Shown here piece after piece: positions 55,801 to 64,000 of a stretch of 64,000 nucleotides of DNA; the stretch's first letter is position 1; every line of letters starts with the position of its first letter. Position numbers and translations under genes: made by a program. The stretch spans positions 27,052,955 through 27,116,954 of the forward strand of contig OY783191.1 in NCBI GenBank assembly GCA_963678675.1. Reading direction: 5' to 3'. The notes beneath the pieces are model-generated. The model was given only the letters and a program-made list of their open reading frames with translations. It made no database searches and was not told the DNA's origin. Origin of the DNA: Xiphydria camelus (Eukaryota; Arthropoda; Insecta; Hymenoptera; Xiphydriidae).

Positions 55801-57585
55801 GTAATATTCTGCTGTATCACCTCCAGGTGATTGTAGCCTAATATGTGTACAATCAATTGCTCCAATTACACATGGAAAACTGGCAATGTTATAGAAACTT
55901 TCTTGAATTGCCTGTCTCTCTTCCGGTAATGTTGGCATTTTAATATATCGATTCGCTAGACTGGCTATTGCTACGCTCACTTGTTTCACAGCGATACAAG
56001 CTGAAGCCTTGCTAATTCCGACAAAATCACCTACTGTAATTAGCATTGAACCCGCAGCAAGAAATCTTAAAGTTAATAATAATTTCGTGGCTGGCTGAAT
56101 TGCTGCATTCTTTTGCGAGTTTGGAGCAATGCGTTCTCCTATTTCTCCCAACAATGTTTGACAGGTTTGTTTTGTCAAACGAAATCGAGTGAAGAATTCG
56201 ACATCATTGTATTCTTCGAAATAGTCAATTCTGGAATAGTTTTGTATTAGATAATATACAAAATATATTTATAACCTATAAATTAGTAGGTATAGGTATC
56301 CTTTATTTACTTACCGGGCACGTATTTTCCTCGGATTCCTTATTCTTTGTAATCCGTCAATTTCATCATCAGATGATGATTCGAAAACTGGCACATCAAT
56401 CAACTCCATTTCACAACTAATAACAATTATTATGATTCTGTCACGGTTCTGATTCTGTCACGGAAGAATAAGGACGCAAACAAAAAGTTAGGTTATACCG
56501 AGGATAGCTAGCTTATCCAGCGCTCAAACTGCCGGATAAGCTATCCCTGCATTTATTCCACAGTTTATCCTATTCCAGACTTATACCATCGTGGTCAAAC
56601 GCTTGCGTACTGGTTATTCTCAGTATAGCGCTATACCGCGTTTATACCGTGTTGGTAAAACCGGCCCTAAGTGTCAAATACGAGGTTGACAGGGTTCGGG
56701 GCAGGGTGTTGTTCGGGGCGGGGTGTTGGCGGGGCGGTTGATGGGGGGTTGGGGGGGGGGGAGCCCCCCCAAATGACAAAGAAGTATTTTTTAAAGCAAA
56801 AAGAAATAAATAAACAAACAAAGAACTTTAACACATTCACTGCCGCTCTAATTTAGATACATTTTGTCCCATGCCAACTTTAAGTCAATAATTCTAACAA
56901 TAACGAAATATATAAAAATCGTCAAAATTCCGAACCACGTGCACGTTTACGTCAAAGTACCTTTACTCAAGTGCCGGCCTACATATACACATGTAACCGC
57001 AGTGCCTAGTTCGCCCAGTTCAAGCCTGAATGGAATAAAACGCTTATAAGCGACAGCGGCACCCGCGCAACACATCCGCTGACACTTCTAAGCGACCTAA
57101 GCGACAGCGGCAGTGAATGGGTTAAGTTAGGTTAGGTTATGGCTTTGCGTCAGCTGTATAGAGTTGTGCTGCGCATGTGCGAATGCGTGGCGTTGGACAC
57201 ACTGACTGCCAACTTCAAGTCACTTTTACTTTACGCACTGCATAGGTTACTTTACGCACTGCATAAGTTACTTTACGCACTGCATATGTTACTTTACGCA
57301 CTGTGCAACTTTTTCACACTAGTGCGTAAAACTTCACTTTACATGCGTCCAGGACGCCCGTAAAATCGAGTATTTGGCACTGAGTGACAAAAAAAACTTA
57401 CTTGCGACGTCGAGAACAATCGCTGTGTGGTATTCATTATCTTCATGTTCCACATGCATTACCTGGAATTTCCTAGTTGCCCACAAGTGTTTTGGGTCAC
57501 TCGCACGAAAATTTTTGACATTTTTCACTGGCACAATTTCAGCAATTTCCTTGTCGAGAAATAAAACTCTTGCAAAGTTATTCAT
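40853..57585 (-). CDS. BEN-domain protein of the EnSpm element (six exons)
   Basis: Exons on the minus strand: 57585-57402, 42804-42662, 42504-42084, 42000-41912, 41775-41559, 41373-40853. All introns have GT/AG ends and the phases agree; the joined frame is 525 codons including the stop, uninterrupted. Exon 1 (MNNFARVLFLDKEIAEIVPV) is a short chromo/Tudor-like N-terminus as in other BEN proteins. Exon 3 has a coiled coil (FEKKIKELETELSKKN). Exons 4-6 encode the BEN domain: VKEGMYHLGNDIWIRATEIE, SFLGDMVELLFGRTILLTYS and TGKKCNSNANSMAKPPLCS. A serine-rich tail follows. BEN domains bind DNA. The first intron is about 14.6 kb because it holds the 13.6-kb Harbinger. Its divergent pairing with the transposase inside shared ends suggests an element-encoded DNA-binding partner; that role is inference. 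Confidence 0.78.
43699..44013 (+). repeat. 5-prime LTR of gypsy 2
   Basis: TGTGGAGCCTCCG ... GGGAACCCCCACA, 315 bp. The word aataaa lies in the gccgaataaacgaaaat part, a likely poly(A) signal. Confidence 0.93.
44126..45175 (+). CDS. Gypsy 2 gag
   Basis: A 349-codon frame. A glutamine-rich coiled N-terminus (MEQQIIELQAQLQQLMQNQQ) is followed by the capsid (FKLASFWKTKPIQWFQQIES, then FTESSERQLHKLLSEIELGD). The C-terminus has no classical zinc knuckle but CYFHTKFDTNAYKCIKPC, the usual insect gypsy replacement. It packages the element RNA into particles. The end overlaps the pro-pol frame by about 80 bp, the normal place for a -1 ribosomal frameshift. The frame is intact. Confidence 0.85.
   Translation: MVLDHSPPPEQAQPRIGEAQIANQQEMEQQIIELQAQLQQLMQNQQDENQPRQIDQVAAVTTFKLASFWKTKPIQWFQQIESVFRRRGIRSDQAKYDAVIEALDSNAIEEISDIVGNPPETGKYDHLRENLIKRFTESSERQLHKLLSEIELGDKKPTQLLRIMRELANNKASDDLLKTRWLDLLPSNTRNILKVVRNASLTELADIADSILENHSSSSYVMATSTSTNNKRKADTGKETKEDSDNSRISKTESDISKLKDDINELKDLVKQMLNMQTDLNARRQNYSDRSRPRSRLQFRTHNEEGKCYFHTKFDTNAYKCIKPCTFTSTNAAAAATTTTTTPPPQQGN
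45097..47994 (+). pseudogene. Gypsy 2 pol, with internal reverse transcriptase deletion
   Basis: Protease (YLVDSGSAVSVIPKQSI) and the first part of reverse transcriptase (ILRPSNSPWASPLHMQKKKS, GDYRKLNAQTI) are in frame to about 45,935. The next recognisable residues are EKIEAITNFPKPQTIQELRR, which in relatives lie after the YxDD box: about 170 residues, including the polymerase active site, are missing. RNase H (LALSTDASDVAIGASL, IKTDHKPITYAF) and integrase (CLQCQRAK; IDIIVMPP, TTDQGPQFES, NGMIERWHRT) follow, with one more frame change at about 46,955 between the zinc region and the core. LTR identity shows these breaks are recent or that the element moved in trans. Confidence 0.88.
47829..48143 (+). 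repeat. 3-prime LTR of gypsy 2
   Basis: Same length as the 5-prime LTR (315 bp) with one visible substitution (aaagaagtg for aaaggagtg). Confidence 0.93.
48228..49886. mobile_element. CACTA-like element with CCCAAATAGCAC ends
   Basis: CCCAAATAGCACACGGATG and ggtgctatttggg, flanked by aa. Subterminal zones consist of repeats of atggacgtcc / ccattggatatcc. 1,659 bp with no transposase. The centre has a 15-bp minisatellite. Confidence 0.82.
48827..49012. repeat. 15-bp minisatellite
   Basis: About twelve units of gtagcagcaatcctc. Because the unit is divisible by three it is open in several frames (SSNPR, AAILV) but nothing suggests it is translated. Confidence 0.9.
50088..51955 (+). CDS. Harbinger Myb/SANT-like DNA-binding protein
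   Basis: Exon 1 (50088-50181) starts MEKTKRARSTNFTANEMEVL; exon 2 (50258-50560) holds the rest of the Myb/SANT-like domain (WEKLAAKFNASVGTGRTSKH, LRSKWDAWKKN) and the typical YKTGGGP. Exons near 50665-50771, 50895-50984, 51044-51112 and 51213-51310 encode an acidic, proline/serine-rich linker with compatible phases. The last (51774-51955) encodes a coiled coil (LQRKLELVELQIQLLKREHE). This is the second protein that Harbinger elements need to bring transposase into the nucleus and onto the ends. The phase into the last exon does not match by one base; a mariner MITE lies in that intron. Otherwise no break. Confidence 0.75.
51354..51724. mobile_element. 371-bp mariner MITE
   Basis: TTAGGTTGATGCAAAAATTC at the left and the mirrored ttgcatcaacccaa at the right, TA on both sides. 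TTAGGTTGxTGCAAAA is a classical mariner terminus. Inside an intron of the Myb/SANT-like gene. Confidence 0.88.
52021..52105 (+). mobile_element. Sola element left-end fragment
   Basis: GAGTCGTATATTTGCAAAAC preceded by atat, continuing like 27502-27590 for about 80 bp, then unrelated. No right end found nearby. Confidence 0.7.
52650..54700 (-). pseudogene. Captured exons of an unrecognised gene in Harbinger, with triplication
   Basis: Minus strand. In each ~363-bp unit one exon reads FAKVDLTMKGGARWSTDRLF EDTF.. (after aatcaag acceptor, ending before gtaaat) and the next reads PPPLTPPMTPTTPHTARRAS up to RFDTG at a gtaagc donor. The last unit (53,674-53,460) instead continues LQDYKFVDRHKPPLISQK to IAR with donor gtacga; an exon NKEEFRIVRMS follows after ttcgccag. 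Exon-intron structure is kept, so the capture was at DNA level. The same exons are in the chimera at 21.3 and 33.4 kb. Protein not recognised; not a transposase domain I know. Confidence 0.6.
53591..54700. repeat. ~363-bp tandem repeat, three units plus a partial
   Basis: Unit starts (agtcgtcgg) at 53,591, 53,954, 54,317 and a diverged 54,679. Units are almost identical, indicating recent expansion. Each contains two candidate exons (see the captured gene entry). Confidence 0.88.
54800..54985. mobile_element. Hairpin MITE with a piece of Harbinger transposase as its core
   Basis: cagttttacttgggccaggg and the mirrored cctggcccaagtaaaactg form arms of about 50 bp, next to a G run (54,812) and a C run. 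The core (about 54,868-54,930) is a copy, in reverse orientation, of the transposase stretch encoding EINPNQPEQNLYNES at about 55,525-55,580. It lacks the MITE at 55311-55523, so it shows that site empty. Confidence 0.7.
55021..56409 (-). pseudogene. Harbinger DDE transposase (HARBI1-like), broken
   Basis: Exon 1 (56409-56315) encodes MELIDVPVFESSSDDEIDGL; exon 2 starts at 56,230 with IDYFEEYNDVEFFTRFRLTK and runs into the DDE_Tnp_4 domain: FPCVIGAIDCTHIRLQSPGG (first Asp), IVARWPGSTHDQHIFSNS, VLLGDSGYTNTNYLL (second Asp), then RNVVERCFGVWKRRFPILSL (Glu) and LHNLAIEEHND. Usual length is about 350-400 residues. A one-base frame change near 55,745 after VVCDAKLR and a 213-bp MITE at 55311-55523 break it. 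Catalytic residues remain. It lies near the right Harbinger end in opposite orientation to the Myb/SANT-like gene. Confidence 0.85.
55311..55523. mobile_element. 213-bp TA-inserting MITE in the transposase
   Basis: CACCCGTGCTCACGAAATCT and the mirrored gattccgtgagcccgggtg, TA on each side. The uninterrupted site gagtcacatacgtacaagaa is preserved at about 54,908. Arms about 50 bp. Confidence 0.88.
56688..56772. repeat. G-rich low-complexity tract
   Basis: Runs ggggc, gggtg, ggggg and a final run of eleven G then seven C. Possible G-quadruplex former. In the first intron of the BEN gene, just outside the Harbinger end. Confidence 0.8.
57224..57312. repeat. 24-bp tandem repeat, about four units
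   Basis: ttactttacgcactgcatar repeated four times with small changes, in the first intron of the BEN gene. Confidence 0.85.
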
Positions 57586-58112
57586 TACAAAAATCTTTCA
57601 AAATGGAATACACACTTAACACCGTATAGCTTTCAGACACGCACGTTGCTTATTCACGTTTGACTAGTTTGCCGGTACCCACTGAACTCTAATATAACTG
57701 GAAGAGGAACTGCCTACTAGAGCTCGTGTATAGTGAACGTGGAAAGGACAGACTGAAGTCGGGGGATACCTGTCTCTCTCTGCCCATGCGTGCGCATGCG
57801 CAGTAAGATCGAGTACAGTCAAATGAAAATGTTATGCCTGATACGTTATTCTTTGTGCTTGACGTGACTGCTGTGACAGTTCATTCTCAACAACACAATT
57901 GTATTTTTTCCGCTTCATTTCCCAATTTTATTTGCCACTATAAGAAATGTTAAGAGAATGATTTAGAAAAGTGTATAATCAAATATCTGAGAGGACACGC
58001 AAACCTTCTGTACAGTGAAAGGTGTAGGTATATCTCTAATTTATAAAATTACTGAATTATTTTGTTGCCGAAACATTAAACTAATAAGTGACATTTTTTA
58101 CTTATTATAGAT
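57586..58112. promoter_or_regulatory. Divergent promoter region between BEN and transposase genes
   Basis: The two genes of the EnSpm element point away from each other across this 527-bp gap. An acceptor-like cttattatag directly before the transposase ATG implies a non-coding first exon within it. No core promoter motif can be claimed from sequence alone. Confidence 0.5.
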
Positions 58113-60910
58113 ATGGATAATGATAATCCAGCAAGAAGGAAATATAAGACCTACTTCAGTGGATCGTCAAAAATCCCATATTCCACAAGAAAAAGGAAAA
58201 TCGAACACTTCCAGAAAATTACTGACGACAATGTGTATGGGCATCGTCGAATGATTAGAAGTAATAATGCCAACAGCACGTCTGATAGTGATTCTGATTC
58301 ATCAGAAAGACTCCAAAACCGTTAGTACAGATTTAATTTCAATAAAAAAGTTGCCATAAATTCTCGTACGACGCGGTTTTTCATGCATTTAATTTTTTAA
58401 ACTACTGTAGGTGACTGTCAGAACATACCAATACAAAATCATGACCATGCTGCGGATACCAGCAGCGACGAAGAAAATGATTTTATGAGTGCTAGCAGCA
58501 GGACATCTAAGAATGACAACGATGTTACTATTGATGATGTTCATCAGCAAGTGTATAATACGGACGACGAGAACGAGGATGACAATCGGAGCGATAGAGC
58601 TTCCGCTCGTCGCAACAACGTTGAAGCAGGAATCAACAATCAAACATCAGATGAAGAAATCAACAATGATAATCGAGACAGTGGTGACAGCAGTGAGACA
58701 GAAACTATTCACCAAACATCAGATGAAGAAATCCAGGATGTCAGTGAGAATAGTAGCAGCGAAGTAGATAGTATTAACGAAAACGATGATGACGAAAATC
58801 ATGATGACGAACACTTCGACAGGGTGTACTTGAATGAACTTTTGTGTGAAGGTTCAAACATAAGAGTAGGGGAAGTTATTCTCGTTTTGGAGTACTTCAC
58901 GGCACGCCACAAGATTAGTCGAAAAGGATACGACGATCTACTGCGCCTTTCGAAAATTTTAATTCCCGTCAACAGATTACCATCGTCACTATACACATTA
59001 CATAATGTGTTTTCTGACATACTTGGCATGATTTACTACCACTTATATTGCCATCATTGTGGAAATTACTTACAGCGCAACTCAAGAAATGAAATGTCGA
59101 GTGAAGAAATTGTTTGCGATATTTGTAATCAAAGGCGACTAAACAATTTGACAGATGGGTATTTTTTCGTCACTTTCAAAATCGAGAATCAACTAAGAAT
59201 GCTTTTAGAGGATCCAGGTGTCTCTGGAGCTTTGATAGAAGGACAAAATCAAAGAGCAAGAATGAATCGAAATATTCAAGACATATATGACGGCGAAGTT
59301 TATCAGTTAAAAAGAGAAGGTGAAATATTAAGCGACCCAAGAAATTTCAGTGTAAACTTTAATGCAGATGGGGCATCGGTATTCGTTTCCTCCCACTCCT
59401 CATGTTGGCCAATTCAAATGACCATCAATGAACTACCACCGAAAATGAGGTCTCGGAAAATAATTGTTGCGGGGTTGTGGTTTGGATCAGAATCTCCGAT
59501 AATGGAAATTTTTTTAAAACCCTTTCGTGAAAACTTACGCCACCTGAGCGAAGAGGGTATGTCATGGACAGATCATGATGGTAATGAAAGAATAAGCAAA
59601 ATTATTACTTTATTTTGCTGCGTTGATACAGTAGCTCGTCCTAAGATAATGAATTGTCTCCAATATAACGGCAGATATTCATGTCCCTGGTGCTATCATC
59701 CGGGACAAATTGTAGAAAGATCGCGCAAGTACCTATCTAGGATGCTAACTGAGGTTGCAAACCCAGATGACACAGACCGAAACGGTCGTTTTAAAGAGAG
59801 ATCCGCGAGGAAGAGGTGAGGGAGCAAATGGTCACTGCGTTTTACACAGAAAAAGAAGTTAAAGGATTCCGAGGACCGACACCTCTATTTAATTTACCCT
59901 ATTTCAATGTGCTCTGGGGCTTTCCACCTGATTACTTACACTGCGTTTTGGAAGGAGTTCTCGGCCGAACGTTATTTGACCTTTGGTTTGCTAAAGCTCA
60001 TATGCCATATTATATTGGAAGCCCTTTTGCAATGAGTCAAATCAATGGGCGATTAATGACGATAAAGCCAGTTCGGGCAATTCATAGATTGCCCAGACAA
60101 ATTTTGCAACGTAATCTGTGGAAAGCATCAGAGTTCAAAGCATTTCTTTTGTACTATGGTATCCCTTGTTTGATTCATATTCTTCCAGAAAGATATTTGC
60201 GGCATTTTGCACTTCTTGTAGAAGCTATCACTCTACTGTTAAAACCTGAAATAAGCGCTTCAAACATATCGAAAAGCGATCGATACATTCGAACATTTGT
60301 TTCTGAATTTCAAGTTTTATATGGCATAGAAAACATGACGTATAATGTGCATATGCTCACTCATCTTCCTAAAACAGTTTCCATGTGTGGACCTTTGTGG
60401 GCTTATTCAATATTTCCATACGAATCCAATCTAGCGTATTTAAAAAATTGTGTTCAGTCCAGTTAAGGAGTTTCTATTCAAATGGCGGAAAAAATAGCTG
60501 TAAGGAATTCTCTTTCGCTATTCTCAAAACATGTTGAAGTTTCATTACCTGTTGAAAGATTAATACAGAGGTTGTCAAACACACACTCTTCGCAGCCAGG
60601 TCGTGTAATAGAGAATGAATGTGTTGCCTTAGGGTGCGGAAAAACTGCTGTTCTATGCGACGAAGAGAAAATTTTGTTGATGGCGAATGGTTGGCAAGAG
60701 GACATGTGTATTATTGAATACTCGAGAATGATTCACAACAGCATTCCATACTCTATAGATTCATATAAAAGATCAACGAAAAGAAATGACAGTATTGTTA
60801 AGTTCGCAGACCATTCTTTCGGAAATTTGTATAAAATTGTAGTTTTTAACGACAGTTGTCAATTATTCGTTAAAAAAATCAATGTCGAACCATTCCACAT
60901 TGCAACATAA
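58113..60910 (+). pseudogene. EnSpm/CACTA transposase (TNP2 type), broken
   Basis: Exon 1 (58113-58320) starts MDNDNPARRKYKTYFSGSSK; after a 90-bp intron exon 2 opens at 58,411 with a compatible phase. A long acidic stretch is followed by a zinc-binding-like CHHCGNYL...CDICNQ (about residue 290), then the catalytic part FSVNFNADGASVFVSSHSSC WPIQ.. (first Asp), FCCVDTVARPKIMNCLQYNG, CPWCYHPG and FNVLWGFPPDYLHCVLEGVL, and VHMLTHLPKTV. Two breaks are visible: a one-base frame change near 59,800 and a TAA at 60,464, after which CALGCGKTAVLCDEEK-like C-terminal sequence runs to 60,910. The enzyme cuts the CCCTGCTAAA ends. The few lesions suggest it died recently, or reflect sequence errors. Confidence 0.85.
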
Positions 60911-61516
60911 TTTTCGAAAACCTTATGTTAGCAAATAAAACAAACGAAATAAAACTAATTAGCCTTGGAGAAATCAAAACCACTTGTATCGTCATGGAAA
61001 CGAGGGCCAACAATTTTCTCACTGTACCAATTGCTACTCATGAAATACAATAAAATATTATCATTTATGTAAGTAAGTATGTGTATATACTACTGATCAT
61101 GTAAATATATGTACATAAGTTAAATCAATGTTTCCATTACTTTTTTGCCACGAAAAATGTCCATCTCTGTAACAAAAATGGAACTTGTATGGATAGTAAA
61201 TTGTTACCCTTTTTTAGTTTTGCGGGTGTATTCGAACGACACGTCTGATTGACAAGTAGACTTATTTATAATTTTCAAAGTATTATTTAAAAACTTTTCG
61301 ATATGAACAATAATATAGGTACATTTTGAGGCGCGTCTGTCCGTATGTATAGTATCTTGTAGTCACAAACGGGCACATTCAGGTTCATCTGTCTAACCAA
61401 AGCAAATAATTAGTCAGAAACAGGCACGGCTGCCTGTGTATACCTCCAAGAACGGGCAAAAATGGACAGGGACAGCTATCCGTTTCTGACCATCTCTGCC
61501 TAAATTTTTAGCAGGG
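60911..61516. other. EnSpm right subterminal region
   Basis: Non-coding. Near 61,330-61,500 short repeats such as acgggcac, gaacgggcaaaaatgg and tccgtttctgacc mirror the left subterminal zone at 40,450-40,680; these are probably transposase binding sites. Confidence 0.65.
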
Positions 61517-61518
61517 AC

Positions 61519-61995
61519 GCTTTATAGATTTATTGGCAAACTGATTTTCATTTGTTTAAACATAACAACTAACATTGATTTTCTCGCATATCCGATTCTA
61601 ACCTCAAATCGTGAGTCCGGCCCAATCAAAACAAGCTTACATACCTACAGTGTCGATACTTTACCGACATTTTCGAATTACAGCCTTTTTTTTTGAAAGT
61701 TCTATATGTCCGCTTTGATAAATTTCTGAAATGTTACTGAAACGATTGTCGTAACTTTCCTCAAACGTTCCTCCATTCATGGAATATTGTGTGTCATTAG
61801 AATAGATTTGAAATCCTCATTGTATGCAGTTACGTTCACTGTTTTATGGTTTTTGGTTATTAAGATTTCATATTATTCGACTAAAAGTTAAACATGTAAA
61901 TATTTACATCGAACAATTTCATACCTAAAATGTTTTGATTACAAAATATAGATAAAAAATCGAGGTTTCGAAAAAAAACGCATTTTTTTTATCGC
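61519..61995. other. No gene; flank of the EnSpm insertion
   Basis: AT-rich, no supported feature. It continues the sequence left of 40,430, and probably is an intron of the DUF4806-containing gene. Confidence 0.4.
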
Positions 61996-61997
61996 AG

Positions 61998-62152
61998 TTC
62001 AGGCATTTTGTAAGCCTGGGAGGATCGTCTGCCAGGGAGTTCCTGAGCTGTACAATGAAGCAGCTGTTGACGGATGAGTTTGTCGCATCGCAGCTAACGT
62101 GGGACGGCTCAAGAGGGAAACTCGCATTCAGGGGAACAAAAATACCTGTCTG
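61998..62152 (+). pseudogene. DUF4806 exon fragment
   Basis: An acceptor-like tttatcgcag precedes FRHFVSLGGSSAREFLSCTM then KQLLTDEFVASQLTWDGSRG and KLAFRGTKIP. The pattern MKxLLTDEFAxxxTWxGxxGKxAF is the DUF4806 domain, multicopy in ants and other insects, of unknown function. Only one exon is seen. Confidence 0.55.
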
Positions 62153-62194
62153 TGTGTGACGGCAAGCGCAACAGGGGCACTGTGACCTGAAATT

Positions 62195-62420
62195 TGACTT
62201 CGGCAGTGGTAGTTAGAGTTGGATTCAACAGAGTTCGCTGCATAAAAGTGAAAAGTGTCAAACGTCTGATTTCCCGATAGCTGTCAATTCGGGAGATCAA
62301 AGCTTTTCGTGTAACCCTAAAATCGTGAGTATTTGAATAATGAGTAATTTTATAGTAGTGGTAAGAAATAATCATTCGGGTTTCTTCGGTGAAATTCCCG
62401 AATCTTTCTGAAGGAACAGG
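62195..62420. mobile_element. Relic of the foldback/MITE family
   Basis: gaaatttgacttcggcagtg, tagttagagttgga and gatttcccga...tcgggagatc recur in the order seen in 22598-22994 and in the ends of 5386-8730. Terminal repeats are not preserved. Confidence 0.55.
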
Positions 62421-62469
62421 GCTATTATGATTGCCAATTGCTTGTCTTCCGCGCTTACCGAACCTGAAA

Positions 62470-62930
62470 AACGAGAATGTCAACCGTCAACGAGGAAAGA
62501 AGAAATCGTTCAAGTCATAGGGATTTCTCGTCGGATTCTTCGGGTAATGCTCAGCAGCAGCAAGAAGAGCCGGAAGTATTGCATCAGGCGTTATCCCAAT
62601 TACAGTACGTAACACAATCAAAGCGTTTTAGTCTTGTTTCGAGATGATTTAGAGCATTTGAATGAGTAAAAATTAATTTTATTCCGTGCCAAAGTCGGCT
62701 AATCAATAAATTAAATTCATGCAGAAAATAGCAACTTAGAGGGTGGTTTCTTAAATTGGGAAAGTTTAGGCGACGGTTTGGAGTACGCTAGCCCGATACA
62801 GTACAAAGTGGAGTTGGAAAAGGAGCACGCGGAAGGTGAAGACGAGAACGAAAACCCGACATGGGAAGATGGGAGTAGGTCCGGAGCTAAGAAAACAAAT
62901 CAACGAAGAGGAAATTGGATGATCGAATGA
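62470..62930 (+). other. Possible exons of an unknown gene
   Basis: Around 62,520-62,606 a serine/glutamine-rich stretch (GNAQQQQEEPEVLHQALS) ends before a gtacg; around 62,727-62,880, after tgcag, one reads NLEGGFLNWESLGDGLEYAS and an acidic stretch. Not recognised; not proven to be spliced together. Confidence 0.35.
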
Positions 62931-64000
62931 AGGAAATTTACCTACACGCAACAAATGAGGTTGGTTTCGAGAGGATAAAGGCTGTTATCTGATGGCATTA
63001 AACGCCTCGATTGCTGATATTTTTTTTTAGACATTTAATACGTAAATACCAGAACGTGACCAAGAGAATACGTGATCACAAATTCCCTACAGCCTCCGCC
63101 GATAGCGTAGGAGATCGACAATCACGTAATTAGATTTGGTAAAGCTAAGGCCAGTTGATACGATGTTAAGAGCTCACAAGGCATGCACACCTAACAGCGA
63201 ACAAGCGAAGAAAGCGATTTCTAAAAATACTCTAATATCAGGTATGTAATTCTCAATTCCTTCGTTTTGCTAACACACTGTCTGCAATAATTAGAAGACT
63301 ATTTTATATGATACAGTGACGAAATTACATCTCTGGAATTTGAATTGGAATTACTATTTCATCGATTAACGAAGTTAAAATCCTGACAAGCACTCCAGCT
63401 GCCGCTATTTCCGAGGAAGCATTAAATATTTTGATACTTGACATTACTGTCCCGTCGATTGATCAAGACAACTTCCGATGATAAGGTCGACAGTGTTAAT
63501 AATGAGTTTAATCGTATCTTTAATGATGCAATAATTGTAAAAGCATTTAATTCTATCATTATTTTATCAAAGATATTTCATTAATACTCATCGCGGCATG
63601 CATTAAATAGAGTTTGCGAATAAAAGAAAAGGGTCAGCATTACAAGAGTTTCATGAATCGTATTAATTATGCGTCTCGCTCGAACTTCCAACGTCCCACC
63701 CGATTATTGCTGCTGTGTGTACGTAGATTTCCGCGTCTGATGTCCATCGACTAATTTTCCTCAGGATAGGATAGGAGTTACATCCGAACATTTGCTTGGT
63801 GTTGTAACGTTAAAGTAATGGGTTCATTTTAACGATTTACTGTCAATTGTTAGCTACTCCAGTATGGAGTATTACCAGGAGATGCCACGTGGAGGCCAAT
63901 TGACACGTTACATGAATTTCGTACGACCTCTTCATGAATTTGTAAGGTTTTACGAAAAAATTCCATGTAACTTCATCTCCCACCCTACCGTTCTCACTGT
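62931..64000. other. No recognised feature
   Basis: No coding frame, repeat end or RNA gene that I can support. Confidence 0.5.

Larger units (their letters stand above)
43024..56667. mobile_element. PIF/Harbinger element with two genes, composite
   Basis: GGGCCGGTTTTACCA at both ends in inverted orientation, flanked by taa (43021-43023, 56668-56670), the PIF/Harbinger signature. It carries the classical gene pair: Myb/SANT-like protein (50.1-51.95 kb, plus) and DDE transposase (56.4-55.0 kb, minus), convergent. Nested within: a MITE, a gypsy, a CACTA-like element, a mariner MITE, a Sola end, hairpin MITEs and captured exons. Ends differ inside the first 20 bp, so the two sides diverge, which is usual for this family. 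Confidence 0.85.
40432..61516 (+). mobile_element. EnSpm/CACTA element with TNP2 transposase and BEN gene
   Basis: Ends CCCTGCTAAATATTTAGGCA and tgcctaaatttttagcaggg are inverted repeats; ac is duplicated (40430-40431, 61517-61518). Subterminal zones on both sides are built of short repeats of the form gtttctgcccgt / acgggcaaaaatgg. It contains two divergent genes: a BEN-domain protein to the left (ending 40,853) and a TNP2-type transposase to the right (ending 60,910). 21,085 bp in all, 7.4 kb without the Harbinger nested at 43024-56667. Both termini, both genes and TSD are visible, so this is a whole element. Confidence 0.9.

Noticed and set aside
56688..56772. Telomeric or rDNA-like repeat
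   Set aside because: Irregular G-rich tract without a telomere unit; low complexity only.

Overview
This is a eukaryotic, almost certainly insect, window: spliced introns, AT-rich background, metazoan transposon families, and a fragment of an insect-type protein kinase D gene. The mix of DUF4817-type mariner, DUF4806, SWIM/YqaJ-like and THAP multicopy genes is what I would expect from a hymenopteran such as an ant, but I cannot prove the order from sequence alone. No unbroken single-copy host gene is present. Nearly everything is transposable element, nested up to five levels deep, and in many cases the target-site duplication (TSD) or a paralogous empty site is visible, so the order of insertion can be read.

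Layout. 1-1.5 kb: a 37/38-bp minisatellite split by a 903-bp Harbinger derivative. 2.3-16.5 kb: two inverted copies of a DD41D mariner-type element. Copy A (minus) is broken by a CACTA-like element (4080-8877), itself carrying a 3.3-kb giant foldback element (5386-8730), and by a gypsy retrotransposon (9172-13642); copy B (plus) is at about 14.1-16.5 kb. 17.3-24.1 kb: broken CXC-type and DDE_Tnp_4-type genes with two CCCAGGTAGCACA-ended elements that contain 5S-rRNA-like sequence; the second holds a TA-inserting chimeric transposon that carries half a Harbinger plus exons of an unknown gene. 25.2-31.97 kb: an inverted THAP-exon duplication enclosing a TIR element with a YqaJ-family gene fragment, an intact Sola-type transposon and another foldback. 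32-35.6 kb: a second copy of the chimera and a THAP-like gene with a triplicated exon. 35.6-40.1 kb: a SWIM-domain gene cut by a CACTA-like element that carries introns and exons of protein kinase D and a cluster of TTAA-specific insertions. 40.4-61.5 kb: a 21-kb EnSpm/CACTA element (TSD AC) with two divergent genes, a TNP2-type transposase (broken) and a BEN-domain protein (open across six exons). A 13.6-kb Harbinger lies in the first BEN intron; inside it are a very young gypsy, another CACTA-like element, several MITEs and captured exons. 61.5-64 kb: a DUF4806 exon, a MITE relic and unrecognised sequence.

The genes work as transposon modules: Harbinger transposase plus Myb/SANT partner, EnSpm transposase plus BEN partner, Sola transposase alone, and two gypsy polyproteins. 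The most interesting signals are the captured exons (protein kinase D in a CACTA-like element; a tandemly amplified unknown gene in Harbinger), the BEN-domain partner gene in the EnSpm element, and the YqaJ-family fragment bounded by its own terminal inverted repeats.
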